Assembly: GCF_026420845.1 (NCBI RefSeq)
Contig: NZ_JAOWCB010000021.1
Span: 40,226 to 104,225 of the forward strand
Direction: 5' to 3'
Length of the DNA stretch: 64,000 bases
Source of the DNA: Streptomyces sp. PR69
GTDB lineage: Bacteria; Actinomycetota; Actinomycetes; Streptomycetales; Streptomycetaceae
The notes beneath the pieces were generated by a model. The model was not told where the DNA came from and made no database searches. It saw nothing but the letters and a program-made list of their open reading frames with translations. The first letter of the stretch is position 1, and each line of letters starts with the position of its first letter. Below are positions 33,337 to 42,287 of the stretch, piece by piece. Made by a program: the position numbers and the translations under genes.

Positions 33337-34712
33337 TGACCGTGTCCACCGAATACGGGGGCGCGTCCCAGCCGGAGGCCGGGGGAGGCGCGAGCCCGGA
33401 GAAGCTCCTCGCGCCCGTGCTCTCCGCCTTCTGGGACGAGGAGCAGTCCTGGACGCTTGAGACCTACCGGCGTCACGAGGGGTACGAAGGGCTGCGCAAG
33501 GCGCTCGCCATGGCGCCCGACGACCTCATCGCGTACATCAAGGACTCCGGGCTCCGCGGCCGCGGCGGCGCCGGCTTCCCGACCGGCATGAAATGGCAGT
33601 TCATCCCGCAGGGCGACGGCAAGCCGCACTATCTCGTCGTCAACGCCGACGAGTCGGAGCCCGGCACCTGCAAGGACATCCCCCTGATGTTCGCCAATCC
33701 GCACTCCCTCATCGAGGGAATGATCATCGCCTGTTATGCGATCCGCTCCAGTCGCGCCTTCATCTATCTGCGCGGCGAGGTGGTACCCGTACTGCGCCGG
33801 CTCCATCTGGCGGTCCGCGAGGCATACGAGGCCGGCTACCTCGGCGCGAACATCCTCGGCAGCGGACTCGACCTTGACATCACCGTGCACGCGGGCGCGG
33901 GCGCGTATATCTGCGGCGAGGAGACCGCGCTGCTGGACTCCCTGGAAGGGCGGCGCGGCCAGCCCCGGCTGCGGCCCCCCTTCCCCGCCGTCGCCGGTCT
34001 GTACGCATGCCCCACTGTGGTGAACAACGTCGAGTCCATCGCGTCGGTTCCCGCGATCGTCAACCGCGGCAAGGAATGGTTCCGGTCGATGGGCAGCGAG
34101 AAGTCCCCCGGCTTCACTCTCTACTCGCTCAGCGGCCATGTCGCCAGCCCCGGACAGTACGAGGGCCCGCTCGGCATCACGCTGCGTCAGCTCCTCGACA
34201 TGAGCGGCGGGATGCGCCCCGGCCACCGGCTGAAGTTCTGGACCCCCGGAGGCTCCTCCACCCCGCTGCTCACCGACGAACACCTCGACGTCCCGCTGGA
34301 CTACGAGGCCGTGGGCGCGGCCGGGTCCATGCTCGGCACCAAGGCGCTCCAGTGCTTCGACGAGACCACCTGCGTGGTGCGGGCCGTCACCCGCTGGACC
34401 GAGTTCTACGCCCATGAGTCCTGCGGCAAGTGCACCCCCTGCCGGGAGGGCACCTACTGGCTCGTCCAGCTGCTGCGTGCCATCGAAAACGGGGGTGGAA
34501 TCCTCTCCGACCTCGACAAGCTGAACGACATCGCCGACAACATCAACGGCAAGTCGTTCTGCGCCCTCGGCGACGGCGCCGCCTCGCCGATCTTCTCCTC
34601 GCTGAAGTACTTCCGGGAGGAGTACGAGCAGCACATCACCCAAGGCGGCTGTCCCTTCGACCCAGCGAAGTCCACGGCGTGGGCCGACAAGCACCTGGAG
34701 GCGCGGTCATGA
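33336..34712 (+). CDS. nuoF: NADH-quinone oxidoreductase subunit F
   Basis: A 458-residue 51-kDa-family subunit that oxidises NADH with FMN and holds cluster N3. The FMN/NADH motifs are GLRGRGGAGFPTGMKW and AGAYICGEETALLDSLEG; N3 is ligated by SCGKCTPCREG plus a downstream Cys in SFCALGDGA. ATG 33336 overlaps the nuoE stop; a GTG one codon earlier is possible. It overlaps nuoG by 4 bp (34709-34712). Confidence 0.97.
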   Translation: MTVSTEYGGASQPEAGGGASPEKLLAPVLSAFWDEEQSWTLETYRRHEGYEGLRKALAMAPDDLIAYIKDSGLRGRGGAGFPTGMKWQFIPQGDGKPHYLVVNADESEPGTCKDIPLMFANPHSLIEGMIIACYAIRSSRAFIYLRGEVVPVLRRLHLAVREAYEAGYLGANILGSGLDLDITVHAGAGAYICGEETALLDSLEGRRGQPRLRPPFPAVAGLYACPTVVNNVESIASVPAIVNRGKEWFRSMGSEKSPGFTLYSLSGHVASPGQYEGPLGITLRQLLDMSGGMRPGHRLKFWTPGGSSTPLLTDEHLDVPLDYEAVGAAGSMLGTKALQCFDETTCVVRAVTRWTEFYAHESCGKCTPCREGTYWLVQLLRAIENGGGILSDLDKLNDIADNINGKSFCALGDGAASPIFSSLKYFREEYEQHITQGGCPFDPAKSTAWADKHLEARS

Positions 34713-37210
34713 CCGTCACCACGTCCGGCAGCGCGGGAGGGGGCGCCGTGCCCGCCGAGGACCTGGTCACCCTCACTGTCGACGGCGTCGAGATCTCCGT
34801 CCCCAAGGGGACGCTGGTGATCCGGGCCGCCGAACAGCTCGGCATCGAGATCCCCCGCTTCTGCGACCATCCCCTCCTCGACCCGGCAGGCGCCTGCCGC
34901 CAGTGCATCGTCGAGGTCGAGGGCCAGCGCAAGCCGATGGCGTCCTGCACCATCGCCTGCACCGACGGCATGGTCGTCAAGACGCAGCTCAGCTCCCCGG
35001 TCGCCGAGAAGGCCCAGCGGGGTGTGATGGAGCTGCTGCTGATCAACCATCCGCTGGACTGCCCGGTCTGCGACAAGGGGGGCGAGTGCCCGCTGCAGAA
35101 CCAGGCCATGTCGCACGGCGACGCCGAATCCCGCTTCGACGGCAAGAAGCGCACCTTCGAGAAGCCTGTGCCGATCTCCCCGCAGGTGCTGCTCGACCGC
35201 GAGCGCTGCGTCCTGTGCGCACGCTGCACCCGCTTCTCCAACCAGATCGCGGGCGACCCGATGATCGAAATGCTGGAGCGGGGCGCGCTGCAGCAGGTCG
35301 GCACCGGAGTGGGCGACCCCTTCGAGTCGTACTTCTCCGGCAACACCATCCAGATCTGCCCGGTGGGCGCGCTCACCTCGGCCGCGTACCGCTTCCGCTC
35401 CCGCCCCTTCGACCTGGTGTCCTCGCCCAGCGTGTGCGAGCACTGCGCCGGCGGCTGCGCCACCCGCACCGACCACCGGCGCGGCAAGGTCATGCGGCGG
35501 CTGGCCGCCGACGACCCGGAGGTCAACGAGGAGTGGCTGTGCGACAAGGGCCGCTTCGCCTTCCGCTACGCCCAGCAGCGCGACCGGCTCACCGGCCCGC
35601 TGGTGCGCAACCGGGACACCGGTGAACTGGAGCCGGCCGGCTGGCCAGAGGCGCTGGCCGCGGCTGCCGAAGGGCTGGCCGCCGCGCGCGGCCGGGCCGG
35701 GGTGCTGGCGGGCGGCCGGCTGACCGTCGAGGACGCCTACGCGTACGCCAAGTTCGCGCGGGTCGTCCTCGACACCAACGACGTCGACTTCCGCGCGCGC
35801 GTGCACAGCAGCGAGGAGGCCGACTTCCTGGCCGCCCAGATCGCCGGCCGCGGCCGTGATCTGGACTCCACGGGTGTGACATACACGGCGCTGGAGAAGG
35901 CCCCGGCCGTGCTGCTCGCCGGGTTCGAGTCCGAGGAGGAGGCGCCCGGCGTCTTTCTGCGGCTGCGCAAGGCGAACCGGAAACACGGTCAGCGCACCTT
36001 CGCGCTCGCCACGCACGCCACACGCGGCCTGGTCAAGGCCGGCGGCACCCTGCTGCCCGCCGCGCCCGGCACCGAGACCGAATGGCTGGACGCGCTCGCC
36101 GCGGGCGCCGGCCTGGACGGGGACGGCGAGGCGGCGGCCCGGGCGCTGCGGACCGAGGGCGCGGTGCTGATCGTCGGCGAGCGGCTCGCGGGCGTGCCCG
36201 GCGCGCTGACCGCCGCCGTGCGCGCCGCTGCGGCCACCGGGGCGCGGCTGGTGTGGATTCCGCGCCGGGCGGGCGAACGCGGCGCGGTCGAGGCGGGCGC
36301 GATCCCCTCGCTGCTGCCGGGCGGCCGGCCCGCCACCGATCCACGCGCGCGTGAGGAGACCGCCGCCGTCTGGCGCGTACGGGAGCTTCCGCACCGCTAC
36401 GGCCGCGACACCGGCCAGATCGTGGAGGCCGCCGCCACCGGCGAGCTGGCCGCGCTGCTGGTCGGCGGGGTCGAGGTGGCCGATCTGCCCGACCCGGCAC
36501 GCGCGCGTGAGGCGCTCGCCGCGGCGTTCACGGTCTCCCTGGAGCTGCGGCCCGGCGAGGTGACCGCACACGCGGATGTCGTCCTCCCGGTCGCGGCCGT
36601 CGCCGAGAAGCCCGGCGCGTTCCTCAACTGGGAAGGCCGGGTGCGGATGTTCGAGGCGGCGCTCAAGCCGGACCAGCTGACCCGTACGCCCGCTCCAGCG
36701 GACGCGCGCGTGCTGCATATGCTTGCCGACGCCCTCGACCGCGACCTCGCCCTGCCCGATCTGCTCTCCGTGCGGCGGGAGATGGACCGGCTCGGCCGCT
36801 GGGACGGGCCCCGGGCGGGCGAACCCGCGGGGTCGGCGCGGCCGCTGCCGCGCCCCGGGCCCGGAGAAGCGGTCCTCGGCGGCCACCGGATGCTGCTCGA
36901 CCAGGGCGTCCTCCAGGAGGGCGACCCGGCGCTGGCCGCCACCCGGCACGCGGCAGTGGTCCGGCTGTCCGCCGCGACCGCAGCCGAGACCGGCGTCAAG
37001 GACGGCGATGTGCTCCAGGTGTCCGGGCCCGCGGGCGCCGTGCGGCTGCCGCTGCACGTGAGCGAGATGCCCGACCGGGTGGTGTGGCTGCCGCTGAACT
37101 CCACGGGCGGCGGCGTCCTGTCGGACACCGGCGCCCGCCCCGGCGAACTGGTGCGCATCACGGCGGCTCCGGGAGCGCCGGACACGGCGGCGAGTGAGGT
37201 GGAGGCATGA
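34709..37210 (+). CDS. nuoG: NADH-quinone oxidoreductase subunit G
   Basis: An 833-residue 75-kDa-family subunit. The N-terminal ferredoxin domain holds [2Fe-2S] N1b (RFCDHPLLDPAGACRQCIVE), then N5 (HPLDCPVCDKGGECPLQ) and N4 (CVLCARCTRF, QICPVGALTS). A molybdopterin-oxidoreductase-like domain with CEHCAGGCATRTDHRRGKV follows; it carries no molybdenum in complex I. The last 350 residues are GC-rich, Ala-heavy and less conserved. ATG 34709 is fixed by the ferredoxin domain and the nuoF overlap. Confidence 0.96.
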   Translation: MTVTTSGSAGGGAVPAEDLVTLTVDGVEISVPKGTLVIRAAEQLGIEIPRFCDHPLLDPAGACRQCIVEVEGQRKPMASCTIACTDGMVVKTQLSSPVAEKAQRGVMELLLINHPLDCPVCDKGGECPLQNQAMSHGDAESRFDGKKRTFEKPVPISPQVLLDRERCVLCARCTRFSNQIAGDPMIEMLERGALQQVGTGVGDPFESYFSGNTIQICPVGALTSAAYRFRSRPFDLVSSPSVCEHCAGGCATRTDHRRGKVMRRLAADDPEVNEEWLCDKGRFAFRYAQQRDRLTGPLVRNRDTGELEPAGWPEALAAAAEGLAAARGRAGVLAGGRLTVEDAYAYAKFARVVLDTNDVDFRARVHSSEEADFLAAQIAGRGRDLDSTGVTYTALEKAPAVLLAGFESEEEAPGVFLRLRKANRKHGQRTFALATHATRGLVKAGGTLLPAAPGTETEWLDALAAGAGLDGDGEAAARALRTEGAVLIVGERLAGVPGALTAAVRAAAATGARLVWIPRRAGERGAVEAGAIPSLLPGGRPATDPRAREETAAVWRVRELPHRYGRDTGQIVEAAATGELAALLVGGVEVADLPDPARAREALAAAFTVSLELRPGEVTAHADVVLPVAAVAEKPGAFLNWEGRVRMFEAALKPDQLTRTPAPADARVLHMLADALDRDLALPDLLSVRREMDRLGRWDGPRAGEPAGSARPLPRPGPGEAVLGGHRMLLDQGVLQEGDPALAATRHAAVVRLSAATAAETGVKDGDVLQVSGPAGAVRLPLHVSEMPDRVVWLPLNSTGGGVLSDTGARPGELVRITAAPGAPDTAASEVEA

Positions 37211-38601
37211 CGGCGAACCCGGCTGTGAACCCAGCCCTGGCCCTTGAGGACCTGGCCCTTGAAGACCTGTCCATGTTCGGACGGGACCCCTGGTGGCTCA
37301 TCGCCCTCAAGGCGGTGTTCTGCTTCGCCTTTCTGATGGTCACCGTGCTGTTCTCCATCGTGTGGGAGCGCAAGGTGGTGGCCTGGATGCAGCGGCGCAT
37401 CGGCCCTAACCGGCACGGCCCCTGGGGGCTGCTGCAGTCGCTCGCCGACGGCGTCAAGCTGATGCTCAAGGAAGACGTCGTCGTCCGGCGGGCCGACAAG
37501 GCGGTCTATGTCCTCGCACCGGTCGTGGCCGCGATCCCCGCCTTCATGGCATTCGCCGTGATCCCCTTCGGCCCCGCGGGCAACGAGGTCTCGGTCTTCG
37601 GCCAGCGCACCACGATGCAGCTCACCGATCTGCCGATCGCGATGCTCTACATCCTCGCGGTCGCGTCGGTCGGCATCTACGGCATCGTGCTGGCCGGCTG
37701 GTCCTCCGGATCGACCTACCCGCTGCTCGGCGGACTGCGGGCCTGCGCACAGATGATCTCGTACGAGATCGCGATGGGCGCGGCCTTCGCCTCCGTCTTC
37801 CTGTACTCCGGGTCGATGTCGACCTCGGCGATCGTGGACGCGCAGGCGGACCGCTGGTACGTGGTGCTGCTGCCGGTGTCGTTCCTGATCTATGTGGTGA
37901 CGATGGTCGGCGAGGTCAACCGCGCACCCTTCGACATGCCGGAGTCCGAAGGCGACCTGGTCGGCGGCTTCAACACCGAATACAGCTCCATCAAGTTCGC
38001 GATGTTCATGCTGGCCGAGTACATCAACATGGTCACGGTCGCCGCGGTGTCGGTGACCCTCTTCCTGGGCGGCTGGCGGGTTCCGTACCCGGTGTCCGCG
38101 GTCTGGGAGGGCGCGAACCACGGCTGGTGGCCGCTGCTCTGGTTCACGCTCAAGCTGCACCTGGTGTTGTTCTTCTTCATCTGGCTGCGCGGCACGCTCC
38201 CGCGGGTCCGCTACGACCAGTTGATGAAGCTCGGCTGGAAGGTCCTCATCCCGGTCTCGGTGGCCTGGCTGATGCTGGTGGCCACCGTGCGGGCGCTGCG
38301 GAACCAGAACTACGACTTCCAGGAGATCGTGCTGTACGTCGGCGGCGCGGTCCTCGCCGTCCTGCTGCTGTCCTTCGTCGCGGACCTCTTCCGCGGCCGG
38401 CAGGAGAAGGCGGAGGAGGAGGCGGCGGCCAAGCGGCCGCCGGCCGAATTCGACCCGATGGCCGGCGGGTTCCCCGTGCCGCCGCTGCCCGGACAGACCC
38501 TGCCGCCCGTGCCGCGGCGCAGGCCGCGCCGCGAGCGCGAGCTCATTGTCAGTGGCGGCCCGGATACTGCAAGTGACGGAAAGGAGGCTGACGGTGTCTG
38601 A
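37207..38601 (+). CDS. nuoH: NADH-quinone oxidoreductase subunit H
   Basis: A 464-residue membrane subunit linking the quinone site to the proton channels. Signatures are WERKVVAWMQRRIGPNRHGP (about residues 54-73), EVNRAPFDMPESEGDLVGGF and RGTLPRVRYDQLMKLGWK. It is longer than E. coli NuoH because of a 70-residue Pro/Arg-rich C-terminal tail after LLLSFVADLF. It overlaps nuoG by 4 bp and the nuoI start by 8 bp. Confidence 0.97.
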   Translation: MTANPAVNPALALEDLALEDLSMFGRDPWWLIALKAVFCFAFLMVTVLFSIVWERKVVAWMQRRIGPNRHGPWGLLQSLADGVKLMLKEDVVVRRADKAVYVLAPVVAAIPAFMAFAVIPFGPAGNEVSVFGQRTTMQLTDLPIAMLYILAVASVGIYGIVLAGWSSGSTYPLLGGLRACAQMISYEIAMGAAFASVFLYSGSMSTSAIVDAQADRWYVVLLPVSFLIYVVTMVGEVNRAPFDMPESEGDLVGGFNTEYSSIKFAMFMLAEYINMVTVAAVSVTLFLGGWRVPYPVSAVWEGANHGWWPLLWFTLKLHLVLFFFIWLRGTLPRVRYDQLMKLGWKVLIPVSVAWLMLVATVRALRNQNYDFQEIVLYVGGAVLAVLLLSFVADLFRGRQEKAEEEAAAKRPPAEFDPMAGGFPVPPLPGQTLPPVPRRRPRRERELIVSGGPDTASDGKEADGV

Positions 38602-39265
38602 GGAGAACGAGACCACATCCACATCCGCGCAAGCGTCCGCGTTCCACAATCCCGTGGCCGGCTTCGGCGTGACCTTCAAGGCCATGTTCCGAAAGCGGCT
38701 GACCGAGCAGTACCCGGAACAGCGGAAGGTCACAGCGCCGCGCTTCCACGGCCGGCATCAGCTCAACCGCCACCCCGACGGCCTGGAGAAGTGCGTCGGC
38801 TGCGAGCTGTGCGCCTGGGCCTGCCCCGCCGACGCCATCTATGTGGAAGGCGCGGACAACACGGACGAGGAGCGCTACTCCCCGGGCGAGCGGTACGGCC
38901 GCGTCTACCAGATCAACTACGCCCGCTGCATCTTCTGCGGGCTGTGCATCGAGGCGTGCCCGACGCGCGCGCTGACGATGACCAATGAGTTCGAGCTGGC
39001 CGACAGCAGCCGGGCCAACCTCATCTTCACCAAGGACCAGCTCCTGGCCGGTCTGGAGGAGGGCATGGTCGACACCCCGCACGCCATCTACCCCGGCATG
39101 GACGAACAGGACTACTACCGGGGGCTGGTGACCGAGGCCGCGCCCGGCACCGTCCGCCAGCGGCCCGTGTCCCAGGAGAACGACGAGAAGGAGAAGCAGC
39201 AGGGACAGGAGCAGGAGCGGGGACGGGAGCAGGAGCGGCGGCAGGAGGAGGTGGCGGACGCATGA
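38594..39265 (+). CDS. nuoI: NADH-quinone oxidoreductase subunit I
   Basis: A 223-residue subunit with two [4Fe-4S] clusters, N6a and N6b, in CVGCELCAWACP and CIFCGLCIEACP. GTG 38594 is chosen because AAGGAGG lies 6 bp upstream, inside the end of nuoH. The C-terminal 30 residues are an unusual Gln/Glu/Arg run (QGQEQERGREQERRQEEV) not needed for cluster binding. The stop overlaps nuoJ by 4 bp. Confidence 0.97.
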   Translation: MSEENETTSTSAQASAFHNPVAGFGVTFKAMFRKRLTEQYPEQRKVTAPRFHGRHQLNRHPDGLEKCVGCELCAWACPADAIYVEGADNTDEERYSPGERYGRVYQINYARCIFCGLCIEACPTRALTMTNEFELADSSRANLIFTKDQLLAGLEEGMVDTPHAIYPGMDEQDYYRGLVTEAAPGTVRQRPVSQENDEKEKQQGQEQERGREQERRQEEVADA

Positions 39266-40080
39266 ACACCACCCTCGCCGCCACCCTGACCTCCACCGGC
39301 GAGGCCGTCCAGTTCTGGATCCTCGGCGCCGTCGCCGTCATCGGGGCGCTGTGCACCATCCTGATGAAGAAGGCCGTGCACAGCGCGCTCTGCCTGGCCG
39401 GGACCATGATCGTGCTGGCGGTGTTCTACCTGGCCAACGGCGCCTACTTCCTGGGCGTCGTCCAGATCATCGTCTACACCGGCGCGATCATGATGCTGTT
39501 CCTGTTCGTCGTGATGCTCGTCGGCGTGACGGCCGCGGACTCCCTCAAGGAGACCCTCAAAGGGCAGCGCTGGCTCGCCGCGGGCTGCGGGCTCGGCTTC
39601 GGCGTCCTGCTGATCGCCGGCATCGGCCATGCCTCCCTGTCGACGTTCAACGGCCTTGGCGCGGCCAACACCGCCCACGGCGGCAATGTCGAAGGGCTGG
39701 CCCGGCTGATCTTCACCCGCTATGTGTTCGCCTTCGAGATCACCGGCGCACTGCTGATCACCGCCACGGTGGGGGCCATGGTGCTGACCCACCGGGAGCG
39801 CACCGAGCGGGCCAGGACCCAGCGTGAGCTGGCCGAGCAGCGCGTGCGGGAAGGCAAGCAGCTGCCGCCGCTGCCCGCACCTGGCGTCTACGCCCGGCAC
39901 AACGCCGTGGACATCGCCGGACTGCTGCCCGACGGCACCCCGTCCGAGCTGACCGTCAGCAAGACCCTGCGGGAGCGCGGCCAGATCCGCGATGTGTCGA
40001 GCGAGGCGCTGAACGACCTCAAGGCGCTGGAGCAGCGCTCCGAGGAGCGGCTCGGCCGGGACGAGGAGGCGGTCAAGTGA
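39262..40080 (+). CDS. nuoJ: NADH-quinone oxidoreductase subunit J
   Basis: A 272-residue membrane subunit with five predicted helices (FWILGAVAVIGALCTILM, then HSALCLAGTMIVLAVFYL, VVQIIVYTGAIMMLFLFVVM, a fourth and a fifth near residue 155). It is about 90 residues longer than E. coli NuoJ through a charged cytoplasmic tail. It overlaps nuoK by 4 bp. Confidence 0.96.
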   Translation: MNTTLAATLTSTGEAVQFWILGAVAVIGALCTILMKKAVHSALCLAGTMIVLAVFYLANGAYFLGVVQIIVYTGAIMMLFLFVVMLVGVTAADSLKETLKGQRWLAAGCGLGFGVLLIAGIGHASLSTFNGLGAANTAHGGNVEGLARLIFTRYVFAFEITGALLITATVGAMVLTHRERTERARTQRELAEQRVREGKQLPPLPAPGVYARHNAVDIAGLLPDGTPSELTVSKTLRERGQIRDVSSEALNDLKALEQRSEERLGRDEEAVK

Positions 40081-40376
40081 ACCCGGTCAACTATCTCTAC
40101 CTCTCCGCGCTGCTGTTCACCATCGGCGCTGCGGGCGTGCTGATCCGGCGGAACGCGATCGTGGTGTTCATGAGCGTGGAGCTGATGCTCAACGCCTGCA
40201 ATCTGTCGCTCGTCACCTTCTCCCGGATGCACGGCAACCTCGACGGCCAGGTCGTCGCCTTCTTCACGATGGTCGTCGCCGCCGCGGAGGTCGTGGTCGG
40301 GCTCGCGATCATCGTGTCGCTGTTCCGCTCCCGTCACTCGGCCTCGGTCGACGACGCCAGCCTGATGAAGCTGTAA
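40077..40376 (+). CDS. nuoK: NADH-quinone oxidoreductase subunit K
   Basis: A 99-residue three-helix MrpC-like subunit. The conserved membrane glutamates are in IVVFMSVELMLNACNLSL and MVVAAAEVVVGLAIIVSLF. GTG/ATG choice is settled by the GTGA overlap with nuoJ (GTG 40077). A 13-bp gap separates it from nuoL. Confidence 0.97.
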   Translation: MNPVNYLYLSALLFTIGAAGVLIRRNAIVVFMSVELMLNACNLSLVTFSRMHGNLDGQVVAFFTMVVAAAEVVVGLAIIVSLFRSRHSASVDDASLMKL

Positions 40377-40389
40377 GGGGACGCTGACC

Positions 40390-42285
40390 GTGGACAATCT
40401 GATTGCGCTGCTGATCGCGGCGCCCCTGCTCGGAGCGGCGCTGCTGCTGTGCGGCGGACGGCGGCTCGACGGCGCCGGGCACTGGATCGGCACCGTGCTC
40501 GCCTTTGTGTCCTTTCTTCTCGGCACGGTGCTCTTCGCCGACATGCTGGGCAAGGCCGCGGACGACCGGACCGTACAGCAGCAGCTGTTCAGCTGGGTGC
40601 CCGTCGAGGGCTTCCAGGCGGACGTCGCCTTCCAGCTGGACCAGCTGTCGATGACATTCGTGCTGCTGATCACCGGCGTCGGCTCGCTCATCCATCTGTA
40701 CTCCGTGGGATACATGGAGCACGACGAGCGCCGCCGCCGCTTCTTCGGCTATCTGAACCTCTTTCTCGCGGCCATGCTGCTGCTGGTCCTCGCCGACAAC
40801 TATCTGCTGCTGTACGTCGGCTGGGAGGGCGTCGGCCTCGCCTCGTATCTGCTGATCGGCTTCTGGCAGCACAAGCCGAGCGCGGCGACGGCCGCCAAGA
40901 AGGCGTTTCTGGTCAACCGGGTCGGCGACATGGGCCTGTCGATCGCCGTCATGCTGATGTTCGCCACCTTCGGCACCTTCGCGTTCACCCCGGTGCTGGA
41001 GTCGACCGGCGAGACCAGCGAGGCCATGCTGACGGCCATCGGGCTGCTCCTGCTGCTGGCCGCCTGCGGCAAGTCCGCCCAGGTGCCGCTGCAGTCCTGG
41101 CTGGGGGACGCGATGGAGGGCCCCACTCCCGTCTCCGCCCTGATTCACGCGGCCACCATGGTGACCGCGGGCGTCTATCTGATCGTCCGCTCCGGCGCGA
41201 TCTTCAACGCCGCGCCGGACGCACAGCTCGCGGTCGTGGTCGTCGGCGCGGTCACACTCCTCTTCGGTGCGATCGTCGGTTGCGCCAAGGACGACATCAA
41301 GAAGGCGCTGGCCGGCTCCACCATGTCGCAGATCGGCTATATGACCCTGGCGGCCGGGCTCGGCCCCATCGGCTACGCCTTCGCCATCATGCACCTGGTG
41401 ACGCACGGCTTCTTCAAGGCCGGGCTGTTCCTCGGCGCCGGATCGGTCATGCACGGCATGAACGACGAAGTCGACATGAGGAAGTACGGCGGCCTCCGGA
41501 AGTATCTTCCGGTCACCTTTGTGACCTTCGGGCTCGGCTATCTCGCCATCATCGGCATGCCGCCGTTCTCCGGCTTCTTCTCCAAGGACAAGATCATCGA
41601 GGCGGCCTTCGCCCAGGAGGGCGCCCGGGCCTGGATCTTCGGAGGCGTCGCGCTGCTGGGCGCCGGCATCACCGCCTTCTATATGACCCGCGTGATGCTG
41701 ATGACCTTCTTCGGCAAGCAGCGCTGGCAGCCTGACGCCGAGGGCAATGAGCCGCATCCGCACGAGGCGCCGCGCACCATGACCATCCCGATGATCCTGC
41801 TCGCTGTCGGCTCGGTCGGCGCGGGCGCGTTCCTCGGCGTCGGAGACCGGTTCGCCAACTGGCTCGCCCCCGTCACCGAATTCGAGCACCCCCACCCGGT
41901 GATCAGCGTGCCGGCCATCACCGCGTCCACCATCGCGGTGCTGCTGGTCGGCGCCGCCCTCGCCTATGTGATGTACGGCGCCCGGCCGGTGCCCGTCACC
42001 GCCCCGCGCGGCTCGCTGCTCACCCGGGCCGCCCGCCGGGATCTCCTTCAGGACGACTTCAACCATGTGGTCCTGGTCCGCGGGGGCGAGCATCTGACCC
42101 GCTCGCTCGTCTATGTCGACCACACCCTGGTCGACGGGGTGGTCAACGGCACGGCCGCCGGCTTCGGCGGTCTCTCCGGCCGGCTGCGCAAGCTGCAGAA
42201 CGGCTACGCCCGCACCTATGCGGTCTCGATGTTCGGAGGTGCAGCGGTGCTGATCGCCGCGACCCTGCTGATGAGGGCGGTCTGA
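40390..42285 (+). CDS. nuoL: NADH-quinone oxidoreductase subunit L
   Basis: A 631-residue antiporter-like proton-pumping subunit, about 16 helices including the long lateral helix at the C-terminus. Diagnostic blocks are YVGWEGVGLASYLLIGFW, the pump region PTPVSALIHAATMVTAGVYL and HGFFKAGLFLGAGSVMHGM. The GTG start has GGGGA upstream. Two bases separate it from nuoM. Confidence 0.97.
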   Translation: MDNLIALLIAAPLLGAALLLCGGRRLDGAGHWIGTVLAFVSFLLGTVLFADMLGKAADDRTVQQQLFSWVPVEGFQADVAFQLDQLSMTFVLLITGVGSLIHLYSVGYMEHDERRRRFFGYLNLFLAAMLLLVLADNYLLLYVGWEGVGLASYLLIGFWQHKPSAATAAKKAFLVNRVGDMGLSIAVMLMFATFGTFAFTPVLESTGETSEAMLTAIGLLLLLAACGKSAQVPLQSWLGDAMEGPTPVSALIHAATMVTAGVYLIVRSGAIFNAAPDAQLAVVVVGAVTLLFGAIVGCAKDDIKKALAGSTMSQIGYMTLAAGLGPIGYAFAIMHLVTHGFFKAGLFLGAGSVMHGMNDEVDMRKYGGLRKYLPVTFVTFGLGYLAIIGMPPFSGFFSKDKIIEAAFAQEGARAWIFGGVALLGAGITAFYMTRVMLMTFFGKQRWQPDAEGNEPHPHEAPRTMTIPMILLAVGSVGAGAFLGVGDRFANWLAPVTEFEHPHPVISVPAITASTIAVLLVGAALAYVMYGARPVPVTAPRGSLLTRAARRDLLQDDFNHVVLVRGGEHLTRSLVYVDHTLVDGVVNGTAAGFGGLSGRLRKLQNGYARTYAVSMFGGAAVLIAATLLMRAV

Positions 42286-42287
42286 CC

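Noticed and set aside
34454..37057. Very long open frame antisense to nuoG (867 codons), and similar long antisense frames across the nuo, mqn and kor genes
   Set aside because: High third-position GC makes stop-free antisense frames common. Their products are Gly/Arg/Ala/Asp-rich without domains, and the sense frames hold clear conserved proteins.
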